A stretch of DNA of 64,000 bases from Silene noctiflora (Eukaryota > Streptophyta > Magnoliopsida > Caryophyllales > Caryophyllaceae). The DNA lies in contig VHZZ01000146.1 of NCBI GenBank assembly GCA_009801015.1, positions 34,984 through 98,983 of the forward strand, given 5' to 3'. The notes under the pieces were generated by a model. It was not told the DNA's origin and did no database searches. It saw only the letters and a program-made list of their open reading frames with translations. The translations under genes were made by a program, and so were the position numbers. Shown here in pieces: positions 11,797 to 21,954 of this stretch (the stretch's first letter is position 1; the number at the start of each line of letters is the position of its first letter).

Positions 11797-12542
11797 TTAA
11801 TGTGGATTTGGTGACAAAGGTCGTGACTCGTGAAACTCATCATTCAAGTTTGTATCAATACTAGTTGTATTTTTGGGTGATTGGTACATTAATATTGTTT
11901 TATGATAATAATACGGTCTTAGTCAAGCTCACCCGTCACATAATTACATCATCAACTTAGACTCAATTATTTGCTTCCAATTTTTGGGTGATTGGTACAT
12001 TAATATACAATGTTTCATGCAACCACCACAATTTCATTATTTTAATTATATTTTGATTCTATGCAAAAGTTATTTATCCCCATCTATGTTGCTTTTAACT
12101 TCCTTCAAAGTTCAAACTTCAATTGATTTTATATCTAATTGCTTTCATGAGCACTATTTTGCCTTTGTTTCAATTAGTGGTGTAGTCAGAAAATTTGAAT
12201 TTTTTCCACTCGTACATATAAAGGGGTCTTTAATTTTATAGTAAAAATCGGCTTAAGATACTGTAAGACTTCGAAAACTTACCTTAACAATTGCCCTTAT
12301 AAAAAAAGACATTTTAATAGATACTCCTTCATATTCAGCCTATAGTTCCCCTTTCATTATAATACTCCTCACATATATTAGAGAAAGTAGAACTATAGGC
12401 TGAATAAGATTAAGTATTGAATTATATAGTACTCGTCGTGACGTATATGTCAGCTAGTTTATCTCGATGACTATAATTTGATGAATAATAAGTAATCCAT
12501 GGGAAGTGCGTAGCTTGATGCCTTGATGGCTATAGACACTTA
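11797..12542. other. Intergenic, no gene seen
   Basis: About 750 bp of AT-rich sequence. A short phrase (TTTTTGGGTGATTGGTACATTAAT) occurs at about 11871 and 11973, a local duplication of about 100 bp spacing. Nothing coding is recognised. Confidence 0.45.
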
Positions 12543-12858
12543 GGTCTCGTTTGGTTGCCCTTTCAATTCATGGGAAAATTAAAATCCCATGAATTGTAAA
12601 AAGGGGTGGATGTTTGGTTGCCAATGTTTTGGCAAAATGTAGGCATTTAATTCTCCTAGAAATTTTGAATGCCTATATAATAGTGGAATTGAACTACCTA
12701 GTCCCTCCTAGGTAGTTCAAAACTCTTGTGGAATTCAACTCCCACATGTGCAAATAAACGACTTTTCCAAATTTATGTGAATTTGTATATAGGAAAATAA
12801 TTCACGTGAATTGGATATTCCGGTGTCAGTTGAATTCGTTCATGAACCAAACGAGGCC
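12543..12858. mobile_element. PIF/Harbinger (Tourist-like) MITE
   Basis: The left end reads GGTCTCGTTTGGTT and the right end is the complement of GGCCTCGTTTGGTT. TTA flanks both sides (12540-12542, 12859-12861), the 3-bp duplication typical of PIF/Harbinger. Internal arms also pair (AATTCATGGG / AATTCGTTCATG). 316 bp, non-coding. Confidence 0.85.
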
Positions 12859-12997
12859 TTAAGCAGCCATTGAATTGACACCGCATGTGCACACAAAAAA
12901 TGTCAAATTAGTTGAAAAGGTGGTTTGAACTTTGAACGCGTATTATTACTTACTTCATCGCAAAATTTGACAGCTTCATCACGTAACATTTGTTTTT

Positions 12998-13537
12998 GGG
13001 ATATTCTACGGTGTACTCTTATATTTTTCGATTTTCATGTTGTATCCTACATTTTTGAAATTATACGGTGTACCTCTAAACTTTTTACTTATTCTCCATC
13101 ATGACCTTCTTCAAATCTCCATTAACTTTATCATAATAAAACAACTGTAATTTGACTTTTATTTTTACTTATTAATGTTGTATCACTATCTTATACGAGA
13201 AACATCACAAATAACTTTTAATAAGCACAAATAACCATTAAAAACCTTCGTTATGAAGCATGAAATGATAATGGCGATTTGATGAATTTGAGTTAAATTC
13301 GTATACTATTTGGTGGGTTAATAATAATTCTGCGAACTAATAAGTAAATGTGTAGGTTGTCGAGTAATTGGAATGATAAATATACGATTTAATAGATCAA
13401 TTAAGCTAGCAAAAACATTGAATAAGATCATTGTATAGACTAATATATAGAGTTTAGGGGTATACCATAAAATTTTAAAAATGTAGGAGTACAACATAGA
13501 AAACCGAAAAATTCGGAGGTACACCATAGAATATCCC
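12998..13537. mobile_element. Mutator-type MITE with long inverted repeats
   Basis: Terminal inverted repeats extend over roughly 80 bp with few differences, starting GGGATATTCTACGGTGTACT. A perfect 9-bp duplication TTTGTTTTT flanks it (12989-12997 and 13538-13546), which is diagnostic for Mutator-like elements. 540 bp with an AT-rich non-coding core. Confidence 0.88.
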
Positions 13538-13546
13538 TTTGTTTTT

Positions 13547-14062
13547 TTAGAGATCAACACCTTAACAATTCTTTTTTTTTTTTTTAATACGATTTGGAAT
13601 ATATTCCCCAACATAATAAATGTTCTGTTCCACTAGAAGGAAAGGCATCTTCTTTTTACTAGAATAGTAGTCGTACCATAAATTTGACACCAACAATAAA
13701 GTCGGAAAATGATGTAGTAATGCTTTTATAATCGTTGTATATGCTACTTTAAAATTTAACTTTAAGATTCAAAAGTCCAATGATCCCTTTGAACTACTCC
13801 AACTTTTATTCTTTTGGTTTCAATTCACAAGTTCATACTAATAATTCACAAATCATAATTAACGAATAAATCATAACGAGTAAAGTAAAGATTCATGTAC
13901 TATCGAGTATTTAAAAAAAAAAAACAGTCTCACATAGTCAATATATTATCTATACATTCTCATTTAGTTATACGATTTTATGCTGAAAGAACGTGTAAGT
14001 CTGTCTAATACACCGCGAGTTTATGAGGATGATATTTTTTTCAGTTCTAGAGGGAGCCATAA
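13547..14062. other. Intergenic, no gene seen
   Basis: About 500 bp of AT-rich sequence with no recognisable feature except the 8-bp target copy at its right edge (14055-14062). Confidence 0.45.
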
Positions 14063-14610
14063 GTAGAGGTGGCAATCGGGTCACTCGGGTCGGTTACGGG
14101 TCGGGTCAAAGCGGGTCGGGTCATATCGGGTTCAGGTTATGTCAGGTTAGTTATTGGTTTGGGTCGGTTCGGTTCGGGTCATGTCAGGTCATCTTCGGGT
14201 CGGGCCATCAATGGGTGGCAAATCGGGCCGGGTCATTAGCGGGTTGGTGTCAGGTCAGGTTATCGACATATATTTTATCTTATATATTTAGTTTTAAATG
14301 ATGATTTTATGTTTAAATAATAGGCGGTAGGTGTATTAATTGTACTTTCAAGTGAAAATAATTAAGATGAATTTCAATTTGGTATTATTTAAACCATTAT
14401 TAAGCTAGTTCATTATCGTGTCATCTATCGTGTTGAGAAAATATCGGGTCATGGGTCGGGTCGGGTTGATTCAGGTCGGGTTCGGGTTGGAAAATATAAG
14501 GCTACTATCAATTATCGGGTCGGGTCTGTTCGGTTTTGGTTCACCCAATTTTCGGGTTGTATCGAGTCGGGTTCAGGATTCTCAGGCCGGGTCAGCTTTT
14601 GCCAGCTCTA
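14063..14610. mobile_element. hAT-type element built of CGGGTC blocks (copy A)
   Basis: The termini are TAGAGGTGGCAA (14063-14074) and TTGCCAGCTCTA (14599-14610), inverted with one mismatch. A perfect 8-bp duplication GCCATAAG sits at 14055-14062 and 14611-14618, the hAT signature. Both arms are degenerate arrays of GGGTCGGGTC/GGTTCGGGTC around an AT-rich core (14265-14440). No transposase: non-autonomous. Confidence 0.88.
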
Positions 14611-14913
14611 GCCATAAGGACAATTTGTTGCTAACATAATTTAAACCCAAGTCATAAAAATTTTACCAGTTATGGCTATGGTAATTGACATCCGTAATTT
14701 CGAAGAATAATATGAGAATGGATAAAACGTGAATAAGTAGCCAAGAATGGACTTATCCTAAATTGACAAAGAACCAACATGATAAAAGCCGTGTTTATAC
14801 GACCCAATAGAATTAATATTTAGAAAAAAAAAAAAAAAAAAAAAAAAAACGCGCATTAAAAAAAAAAAAAAAAAGTCACGGAAGCTTCAGCAATCCGTTC
14901 TAGTCAGTTTTCG

Positions 14914-14921
14914 TATATAAA
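14914..14921 (+). promoter_or_regulatory. TATA box of the CYSTM gene
   Basis: TATATAAA lies about 105-112 bases before the CYSTM start codon, allowing a 5' leader of roughly 80 bases. Upstream are two long A tracts (14823-14872) that may be nucleosome-excluding. Transcription start is inferred, not seen. Confidence 0.55.
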
Positions 14922-15025
14922 CACAACACCTTAATATTCTTCTCCATACAAATCGTTGCATACACAAAAAACACAAGTATTTCATATAATTAAGCCTCTA
15001 ACAAACAAAAACACTTAAAAAAAAC

Positions 15026-16075
15026 ATGGCCAAGACTGATAACACCCAGCAACCACAACCACAACAACAACAATCTATGGACAACGTCCCTCCTGCAGGT
15101 ACGTCATCTTCGGTCGAGAGGCCGAGACCTATTGTACTAAGAGCAATTACAATGGGAGGTTCTTTGTATTGGGTTTGTAAATAAGAACTTCTAGAAAAAG
15201 TTTGTCCTCAAAAAATCAAACTTGGTTTGATATTAAGAACCAAGGTCTTTCAAAAAACAAGAAACTTTTTGGGTAATTAACCAATTAATGACATTAAATA
15301 ATTAATATTTTTCTTATGGAAAAATGTTAAGTAAAGTTTTTCCATTGCACTTGCTCTAAGTACCTTGGTTGTCGCTTTTAATTTGAGTTTTATACTGTAT
15401 TATTGATTATATGAGTTTGGTTTAATTTGGTGATGGAATAGGTTACCCAACTTTGGCTTCGCCTGAGGGAAAGATGAAGAAGACGAAGAAGGGTGGGTTT
15501 CGCACCAAGCAAAGGGGTGAAAAAGGTTTCATTGAAGGATGGTATGTTCCAAGTTCAAACTTTGCAAATTTTTTACGATAATGCATGCGGTGTCCTTGTG
15601 GTTTGATATTTTGCCCGAAATACCCAATTTTTTGGTCCGGGGAACTTTAAGAGGTCATAACTCGTGCTTACGATTTCCGAAAGTGATAATTTTTTTTTTC
15701 AGATCGATCATCTTTCCGAGAACTACGATTTCAANAAAAAATTATCGTATTTGGATCCCGTGGCTAGGAGTTATTGCGTGTCAAAGTTTTTTTGACTGAG
15801 CAAACTTTGAGTGACCATATCTCTTGGTCACGAATTCCAAACTCAACAAATTTGTTATGACCTAGTAAACAGGAGTTATGACCTCTTAAAGTTTTCCGGA
15901 TAAAAAAATTGGGTATTTCAGGCAAAAAAGCGGGCACCGTGCACATTTTCCGATTTTTTTAACTAAATTTTCATGTTTTACTGTATCATACTCTGTATTT
16001 ATGTAATTGTGAATTGAAAATTGCAGCCTAGCTGGATTATGTTGCTGTTTTGTGTGTGAAGAGTGCTGCTGCTAG
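15026..16075 (+). CDS. CYSTM-family cysteine-rich transmembrane peptide
   Basis: Three exons, 15026-15098, 15442-15541 and 16027-16075, give 73 residues. The N-terminus is Q/P-rich (MAKTDNTQQPQPQQQQ), the middle is basic (KMKKTKKGGFRTKQRGEKGFIEG), and the tail CLAGLCCCFVCEECCC carries the Cys cluster that defines CYSTM modules. Family members are short, tail-anchored peptides linked to stress tolerance, often at the plasma membrane; that role is family knowledge. All introns use GT..AG. Intron 1 holds a PIF-type MITE and intron 2 a large inverted-repeat element, so transposons make up a large share of the gene. The last exon encodes only the Cys-rich tail, the usual arrangement. A TATA box precedes it. 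Confidence 0.85.
15141..15356. mobile_element. PIF/Harbinger-type MITE in CYSTM intron 1
   Basis: Ends GAGCAATTACAATGG and the complement of GAGCAAGTGCAATGG, flanked by TAA on both sides (15138-15140, 15357-15359). 216 bp, AT-rich core, non-coding. It occupies nearly two thirds of the 343-bp intron. Confidence 0.85.
15568..15952. mobile_element. Long inverted-repeat element in CYSTM intron 2
   Basis: Arms of about 80 bp pair: a left arm with GAAATACCCAATTTTTT and ACTTTAAGAGGTCATAACTC (15618-15662) and a right arm with their complements (15870-15928). The core contains the single N (15735). Shape and arm length suggest a Mutator-type MITE, but I could not fix the duplication, so family is open. 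Confidence 0.6.
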
Positions 16076-16497
16076 AGATCATCATACATTGGCTTCATGA
16101 TCAATCATCATCGTCTTTTTTATTAATCTTATCGAGTATTATAGCTGATTATTTATTTACATGTTATATATAGACACACTGTTCTATATCTATTTATATC
16201 ATGTAATTGTTTCGTGTGAGACCGTCTCTCTTCTTTCGAGTTAATGAGATTTCAATTGTTAGTGTGTGAATTACAAATAAATTGTCTACGATTCAATGAA
16301 ATTCTCAACGCAATTTCCTTTATTGTTCTTTCTCGGTCAATTCTTATTATGTTTTCGATAAGGACAACATTACGTATATCGAATTTAGAGCCTTCCATAC
16401 ACTTCTATACATTGTTCGTATCCGAGAGTTCTAGACTTGTCCAGTCATGTGGTGATGCTGATGCAAAGAGACACAAGCATTCAAAGATATATTAATG

Positions 16498-16595
16498 CAA
16501 AGCGCCGTCTTGTCCCTCGCCACTTGCATATTGTGAGAGGGACACTATCCGTCTTCAACTTGTGACGGATAGTGCCCGTCTTCAGAGAATTTGTG
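16498..16595. mobile_element. Short Mutator-type MITE, CAAAGCGYCT family
   Basis: It starts CAAAGCGCCGTCTTG and ends GAGAATTTGTG, with inner GACGGATA words in inverted orientation. Flanks ATATTAATG (16489-16497) and ATATTCATG (16596-16604) form a 9-bp duplication with one mismatch. It is 98 bp, the shortest member of the family seen in this window. Confidence 0.72.
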
Positions 16596-16825
16596 ATATT
16601 CATGTATGTGGATATGAATGTGCTAGTATGGGTCCTATCATATGATAATGTCTCAAAGTTGTAACAATGCTACCAACAAATGCAACCACAAAACAAAAGC
16701 AAAATGATAGAATATCAGCATCAGCCATTGTTAATTTAATTAGGTAGTTGGTTAACTACTCCTACGTATCCGATTGAAATTGGGGTAGTTGACGGAACAC
16801 AATTGTCGTCATCTAACACAAAGGC

Positions 16826-17622
16826 TCTGTTTGGTAAACTAACTGAAAAGGTAGTTGAAATCTGAAAAGACAGGTGAAAACTGAAAAGCTAACTGAAACC
16901 TGAAAAGCTAACTGAAACCTGAAAAGCAAATCGGGTCAACGGGTCGGGTTCGGGTCAGGTCAGTTCGGGTCGGATCAGTTCGGGTCTTTCATTGATTTCG
17001 GATCGTCTCGGGTCATTTCGGGTTTCGGGTCTATTTCGGGTTTGTTCGTCGGGTCAGTTTCGGGTATCCGAGTCGGGTTATTTTGGGTCGGGTCATTTTC
17101 GAGTCAATGAATAAGACAGAAAAAGCTATTTTAAATCTTTTTCGGTTCAATTAGAGTTATGTTTTGTTGGGTCATTTTCGGGTTGGGTGGTTTCAGAACC
17201 GGGTCATTTTCGGGTCGGGTCGGGTCAGTTACGGGTCAAGAGCTCGGGTCATGTTCGGGCCGAGTCGGGTTTATTCGGGTTTTCGGGTCACATTCGGGTG
17301 ATGTAGTTCGGGTCATTTCGGGTCTCGGGTCAGCCTTTTCGGGTCTGGTCAATCAGGTCGGGTTGCTTTTGCCAGGTCTAGCTGATTTTATAAAAAGATG
17401 TTTGGCGAAATAACTGAAAAGTAACTGATTTTGATGAAATTACCTAAAAAGATATGATAATTATTTAGTAGTATAGATTTAAGGGGTAAAAAAGGAAAAT
17501 CAAGTCAAATCGGGTACCTGAAATAAGCTATTTGCCAAACGCTTAAAAAAAAATAAGGTACCTGAATTTTTGGTCAAATAAGCTACCTTGACCAAATCAG
17601 GTACCTGAAATGTCTTGCCAAA
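16826..17622. mobile_element. MITE-like host element with TTTGGYAAA ends, split by a hAT element
   Basis: The left end GGCTCTGTTTGGTAAAC pairs loosely with the right end (complement of CGAGTTTGGCAAGAC). Arms contain repeated CTGAAAAGCTAACTGAAAC on the left and GGTACCTGAAAT-type words on the right. A CGGGTC-type element (about 16929-17382) sits in the middle. No duplication was found, so the outer element is a tentative call. Confidence 0.45.
16929..17382 (-). mobile_element. hAT-type CGGGTC element (copy B), nested
   Basis: Its right end is the complement of TAGACCTGGCAAAAGCAACC, matching the left terminus of the element at 51908-52307, and its left part (AAATCGGGTCAACGGGTCGG) matches the complement of that element's right part. 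So it is the same subfamily in opposite orientation. The outer left terminus looks eroded and no clean duplication is present. Confidence 0.7.
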
Positions 17623-18144
17623 CTCGTATGATTCATGTTATTCTGCTATTCAATTTCGAGTTACGGGTGTAAAAGAGTAAAACACTGCAAACTGTCTCAA
17701 ATGATTTCTCCATGTCCATTTCCTCTTCCCCCAAGTGAACTATTTCTCATCAACGATCCTTATTGAATGATAATATGGACCGTTGATGAGAAATAGATCA
17801 TCCATTTGATTTCTTTGAAGTAAATGGAGGGGATCTTTGCTCCAACGGAATACAGTATAGAGTCCTGCAAGTTTCGAGGGACAATGCTTTCTGATGGCTT
17901 TAAACACTGAATTGTCCAATTCCAGATATTCAAATGACAAATAGAAACAGATTCCTCCTGAATAGACTAACATAATACAGCACTATAACAGCCATCAAAC
18001 CAATGGCAAAACTGACCCAAGTCGGGTGAGCTGAGCCAAACACACCACGAGTAGTGAGTGTAGCCATAGTAGCCTACGAATTACATATTACATCTTACAT
18101 TTCAAGACAGGAATTTGTTATGAAATCGTGCCAACATGAGAGAA
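17623..18144. other. Downstream region of the CRAL-TRIO gene
   Basis: It probably includes the 3' untranslated part of the minus-strand gene ending at 18145. No separate gene is supported. The words CATTTGATTTCT and CAACGATCC/GGACCGTTGATGAG around 17735-17790 form a short inverted repeat. Confidence 0.45.
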
Positions 18145-20129
18145 TCAAGGCGTGAACTCCCGAGATGCCCACCTTTCTGTGTACCTCCCAAACGAATTGG
18201 TCGCAGAAGGGATTTCAGCTAAATGCATAGGATCGGGTTCAATGCCATAATCAGTTAAAGGTCTGTTCTCGAGTATATTGTCATGATTTTTCACAAACTC
18301 CGGAATCTCGACTTCCCCTTTCTTTACATCATCCCATAGGTATTGAAGACGGCTCACATACTTGATTTTCCAATACAAGCTGCATCATGACAAGTGGTTT
18401 TTGGTTAACAACCACATGTTTTCCCATTCATTGCACAAATAACCCATGATGCAAAAAGATACACCCTCCATCCCATTTAATTTTCATACTGAAGTTTTAG
18501 AAAATGAACTTAGTATAGCATAGACAGAAACTTACTTCCCGCTCAAGAAAAACCGCCCAAGCGTTGCAAAAGCAAGCCTCGACCGAAGCCCCGGGTGGAG
18601 AAAATAGACGACTTGAAGCCTGTCTTTGATATCAGCAGGGAGATCTTCATAAATCCATCGCAGAATAGTCATGCCTGGCGAATTGTCATCCTTTTGCACA
18701 GTCGTATGCATATAAAGAATGGAGAATGGACCCTCTGGCAATTCCGTATATATTTTATAGAAAACATACTTCTTCAGGCGCTCGGCACTGATGATAGTGG
18801 CTGAAATATTTTGGACATTAGAACTTAATAGTCATCGACATCAGTAGCAGTGAAGGCACTACAAAACTACACAACTGCTTGAAATAAACTAACACAGCCG
18901 CAGGTCAGAGTTTCTCATTACTAAGAAAACAGCATCAACTATTCTAGAAATTAACTGTAATAGCAAAAACTTCATGTTTTGTTTCTTCCTCCTCTTTCCA
19001 GATGTTACGGGGCAACGGACATTGAGACGCCAAATTACTCCAATAATACTGTCCTTCCGTTATAACAACCACTACGATTACCTATTTAGTTTTCTCCAAA
19101 TCTTATGTTCTATTGTCACTTTGGTACACACTACTCAACTCGCTAATTTGATACTTGAACTACATATAGGAGCTTCTGCAAATCTTTGTTTCCAATCGTC
19201 ATCCTAAACTCCTAGCAAGTCGCAACCAACAACATCCTCCCCTAAACTAGACCAAGTAAAAACGAAAATGTATCCTTTAACTCCACATCCTCAACAGTTT
19301 AATCAACGGTAATCACTCGCAATAGAGCAATTCACCACCCCATCAATCATGCTACAAAAAGTAAAACTCCCTCCTATACTAGCGATTATCGTTCAAGAAA
19401 ACCCCCAAGAAAGCACCTTTATTCAATACAAAATCACCATATCTAACAACTAACAAGCTTCTGAACTAGCTAGTCAGCTTGTCTAATCATATAAGCAGGT
19501 GCAATTCTAATTCCAAAGGTTTTGAGTAGAGCAACATGAATCAAACTCAAGCTTATCATGAGACCGTCTCACACCAATAACGTAGTACTTAGGCATCAGT
19601 ACCAGATCCCCATCAGTCAATCAATCAATAAATTCTTGCATCGGTACCAGATCCCCATCAGTCAATCAATCAATAAATTCTTTGTGGCGTATTTTAATCA
19701 AAGGTAAACAAATGATCGGGACCGAGGGAGTAAGTCACAATATCAAAACCCTTGTAATAATAATTCAAAACCCATAAATACCCAACTCCCAACACATTAA
19801 AACAATCAAAACCCAGAAATCAAAAACCCTAAAACAACAAATTTTAAAAAGTTACCAGGAAAGAATTTGCCGACGATGCGAAAGATGGGAAAACCAGACT
19901 TATCAGAACCCTGAAGACGGAAGAAATCGCGAGTTTCAAGGTCAGAGAAATCTTCATCAGCAAAGTAAGAAGGACAATCTTGCCAAATATCATGATCTTC
20001 ATCAACATTATTATTATCAACATCATGATTGTGATTATTAGGGTTTAAGAAAGGTCGAGCATCGACTCCTAAATCAGATGCTAGCACAAATACTGAAAAA
20101 TCGTCATCATTTGATGTTGAATTCGCCAT
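18145..20129 (-). CDS. CRAL-TRIO (SEC14-like) domain protein
   Basis: Exons in transcript order: 20129-19856, 18800-18536 and 18379-18145, giving 257 residues. The N-terminus is acidic and low-complexity (runs of N and D around residues 28-50), followed by a compact domain: KYVFYKIYTELPEGPFSILYMHT, GMTILRWIYEDLPADIKDRLQVVYFLHPGLRSRL, and LYWKIKYVSRLQYLWDDVKKGEVEIPEFVKNHD. These fit the divergent CRAL-TRIO fold of plant SEC14-type/GDAP2-like proteins. Such domains bind small lipids in the cytosol; the ligand here is unknown. The 3' tail PLTDYGIEPDPMHLAEIPS is typical of the plant group. Intron 1 (about 1.05 kb) carries a 45-bp tandem duplication. Start chosen as the first ATG of the conserved-length model. 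Confidence 0.85.
19593..19682. repeat. 45-bp tandem duplication in CRAL-TRIO intron 1
   Basis: Two adjacent copies of about 45 bp starting GCATCAGTACCAGATCC and GCATCGGTACCAGATCC, differing at one or two positions. Near-identity suggests a recent slippage or repair event. A Stowaway-like end follows at about 19690-19732. Confidence 0.85.
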
Positions 20130-20739
20130 TTTTAATCAAAAATCGTCTCTTTTTGTTTGTGTGTCTCACATGTTGGTTGGTACTACTAAAGCTTGGTAAA
20201 CATAGTGACACTACGACTCGAGTAGTTCTTATCTTGGCTTTAAATCTCCAAGAAAAAAAAAATGCGAGACGGTTTTTTATTAAATTATTGAGATATTAAT
20301 TCTCTTATTTTATATTTTGTATTTTTTATGCCGTTTTTATAATTGTTTCGGATGTGAAATGTGGTATCTATTTTGAGGTTAAAACAAACGTTAGATTATC
20401 ATCTCGACTAGTAGTCATAGGCTGACAATGGTCCTGCAAGGTGAATTTCGAGCCAGGAAGCCATACAATGTCTTTGGGGTGGAGGGCGCGGAGCCTCCGA
20501 CACTCAAGTCAGTGTAATACATATGTCCATGTGACTATTGAGAAAAATATGAGACGTAGAGAGGGGAGGATTAACATCTTTAAGTGTCTTCTTTTACTTT
20601 GCCGGTTTGACTATTTCTCAGTACTAATCATTATTGGCTTTTGGAAAATACTAGTAGATTTTTTTAAACGAGGGTATATGTTATAACCTTGAAAAATTTA
20701 CTATACACTAGAAATTTTCTTTTTTACTAATTCTATAAT

Positions 20740-20925
20740 CAAAGCGTCTCCCTTGTGACGGGCCGGTATTTGTGACGGGTAATGTCACTCACAAAACGAA
20801 TAAAGCAAAAGGTGGGGGCACCCCTCCACTTGCTTTCCTCTCTCCTCTCATGGGTCTTTTGTCTCACAATTTGGTACCCGTCTTCTCAAAGTGACGGATA
20901 CCTTCCGTCACAAATGAGAATTGCC
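20740..20925. mobile_element. Mutator-type MITE, CAAAGCGTCT family
   Basis: It starts CAAAGCGTCTCCCTTGTGAC and ends in the complement of GGCAATTCTCATTTGTGACG. A perfect 10-bp duplication ATTCTATAAT flanks it (20730-20739 and 20926-20935). 186 bp, the same length as the inverted copy at 31108-31293. Non-coding. Confidence 0.85.
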
Positions 20926-21231
20926 ATTCTATAATAAGGTCGATTTATACAAAGATTTTGGCAATTGATACCACGACAATTTAACCCTACCTCCAAATCG
21001 TCCCCAACTCAAGGCCCGCATCGCGCCACCTATTCAAATCCATCCATTTACCATCTATCTCGAATTCAATAGTATAAAACAACAAACTTATAATTATCCA
21101 TTGTATATAAATCATCGGATTCATAAATTTTTACGGAGTTAACAAATAAATAATTCCTAACAATAGGTCAATCTCATGAACTATATAGCACCCATTTGAT
21201 CCACACCCTATATTACTAGCATTAAAAATTA

Positions 21232-21420
21232 CGGCTTGTCTCATTGAAGACGAGCACTATCCGTCATAAGCTAAAGACGGATAATGTCCCTTTACAATAT
21301 CACATGTGGGAAGAGTAAGTGGGGTGCTCCATTTAATTTCCACTTAATTTGTCACTTGCATATTGTGAAATGGACACCACCCGTATTCAGCTTGTGACGG
21401 ATATTGTCCGTCGAGAATTT
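21232..21420. mobile_element. GACGGATA-type MITE, upstream of lycopene cyclase
   Basis: It carries CTCATTGAAGACGAGCAC and inverted TTGTGACGGAT words at the two ends, like the elements at 24791-24971 and 37826-37985. No clean duplication was located. It ends about 530 bases before the start codon of the cyclase gene and may lie in its promoter region. Confidence 0.6.
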
Positions 21421-21954
21421 ATGTAGAAATTAAAATCCTAGTGATTTGTCACATCTTAAACTATACAAGTCCACTCAAATCCAATTAAGTTTGGCTAGAA
21501 CTTAGGGCTTAGGCTAATGTATAAAATTATCCCCACAAAACAATTTTCCTTCTCTTAAAAAAACACAAAATACTCCTTTGATTTCAGCCATTAAGAAAAT
21601 CAGGATATCCACTTTCCACACTCAAGTCTGGTAAGTGCTTTGCTGAGAGGGCCACATAAGGTGCACACTCCACCTCCCTCATTTATTTTCCTCTTCTGCT
21701 TTGCCTTCTCATGGTGGAAAGTGGAAATCCCTTTATCTCCATCCATTTCCAGATTATAAAGATGAATTCTTGGTAAAAATTTCTTCCAAAATTGCACCTT
21801 TCATTTCCAATTTCCTTCTGTATCAGTTATTGTATTATACCTGTGTGATGATGCTTGTCCATATGTCTGTCTGTTGATTTTATGCAGTAATTAGAGTATC
21901 CCAATTTAACTTTCTGCAATTGGAGAATACCCAGTTGTTAATTTTGGTAAATCA

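Noticed and set aside
14023-14301. Gly/Ser/Arg-rich open frames in the CGGGTC regions (also 17159-17413 and 51897-52209)
   Set aside because: They are read-through of the CGGGTC word array in hAT-type MITEs; similar peptides arise in all copies from the repeat itself.
17740-17973. 77-codon minus-strand frame downstream of the CRAL-TRIO gene
   Set aside because: Could be 3' untranslated sequence; no homology recognised and no supporting structure.
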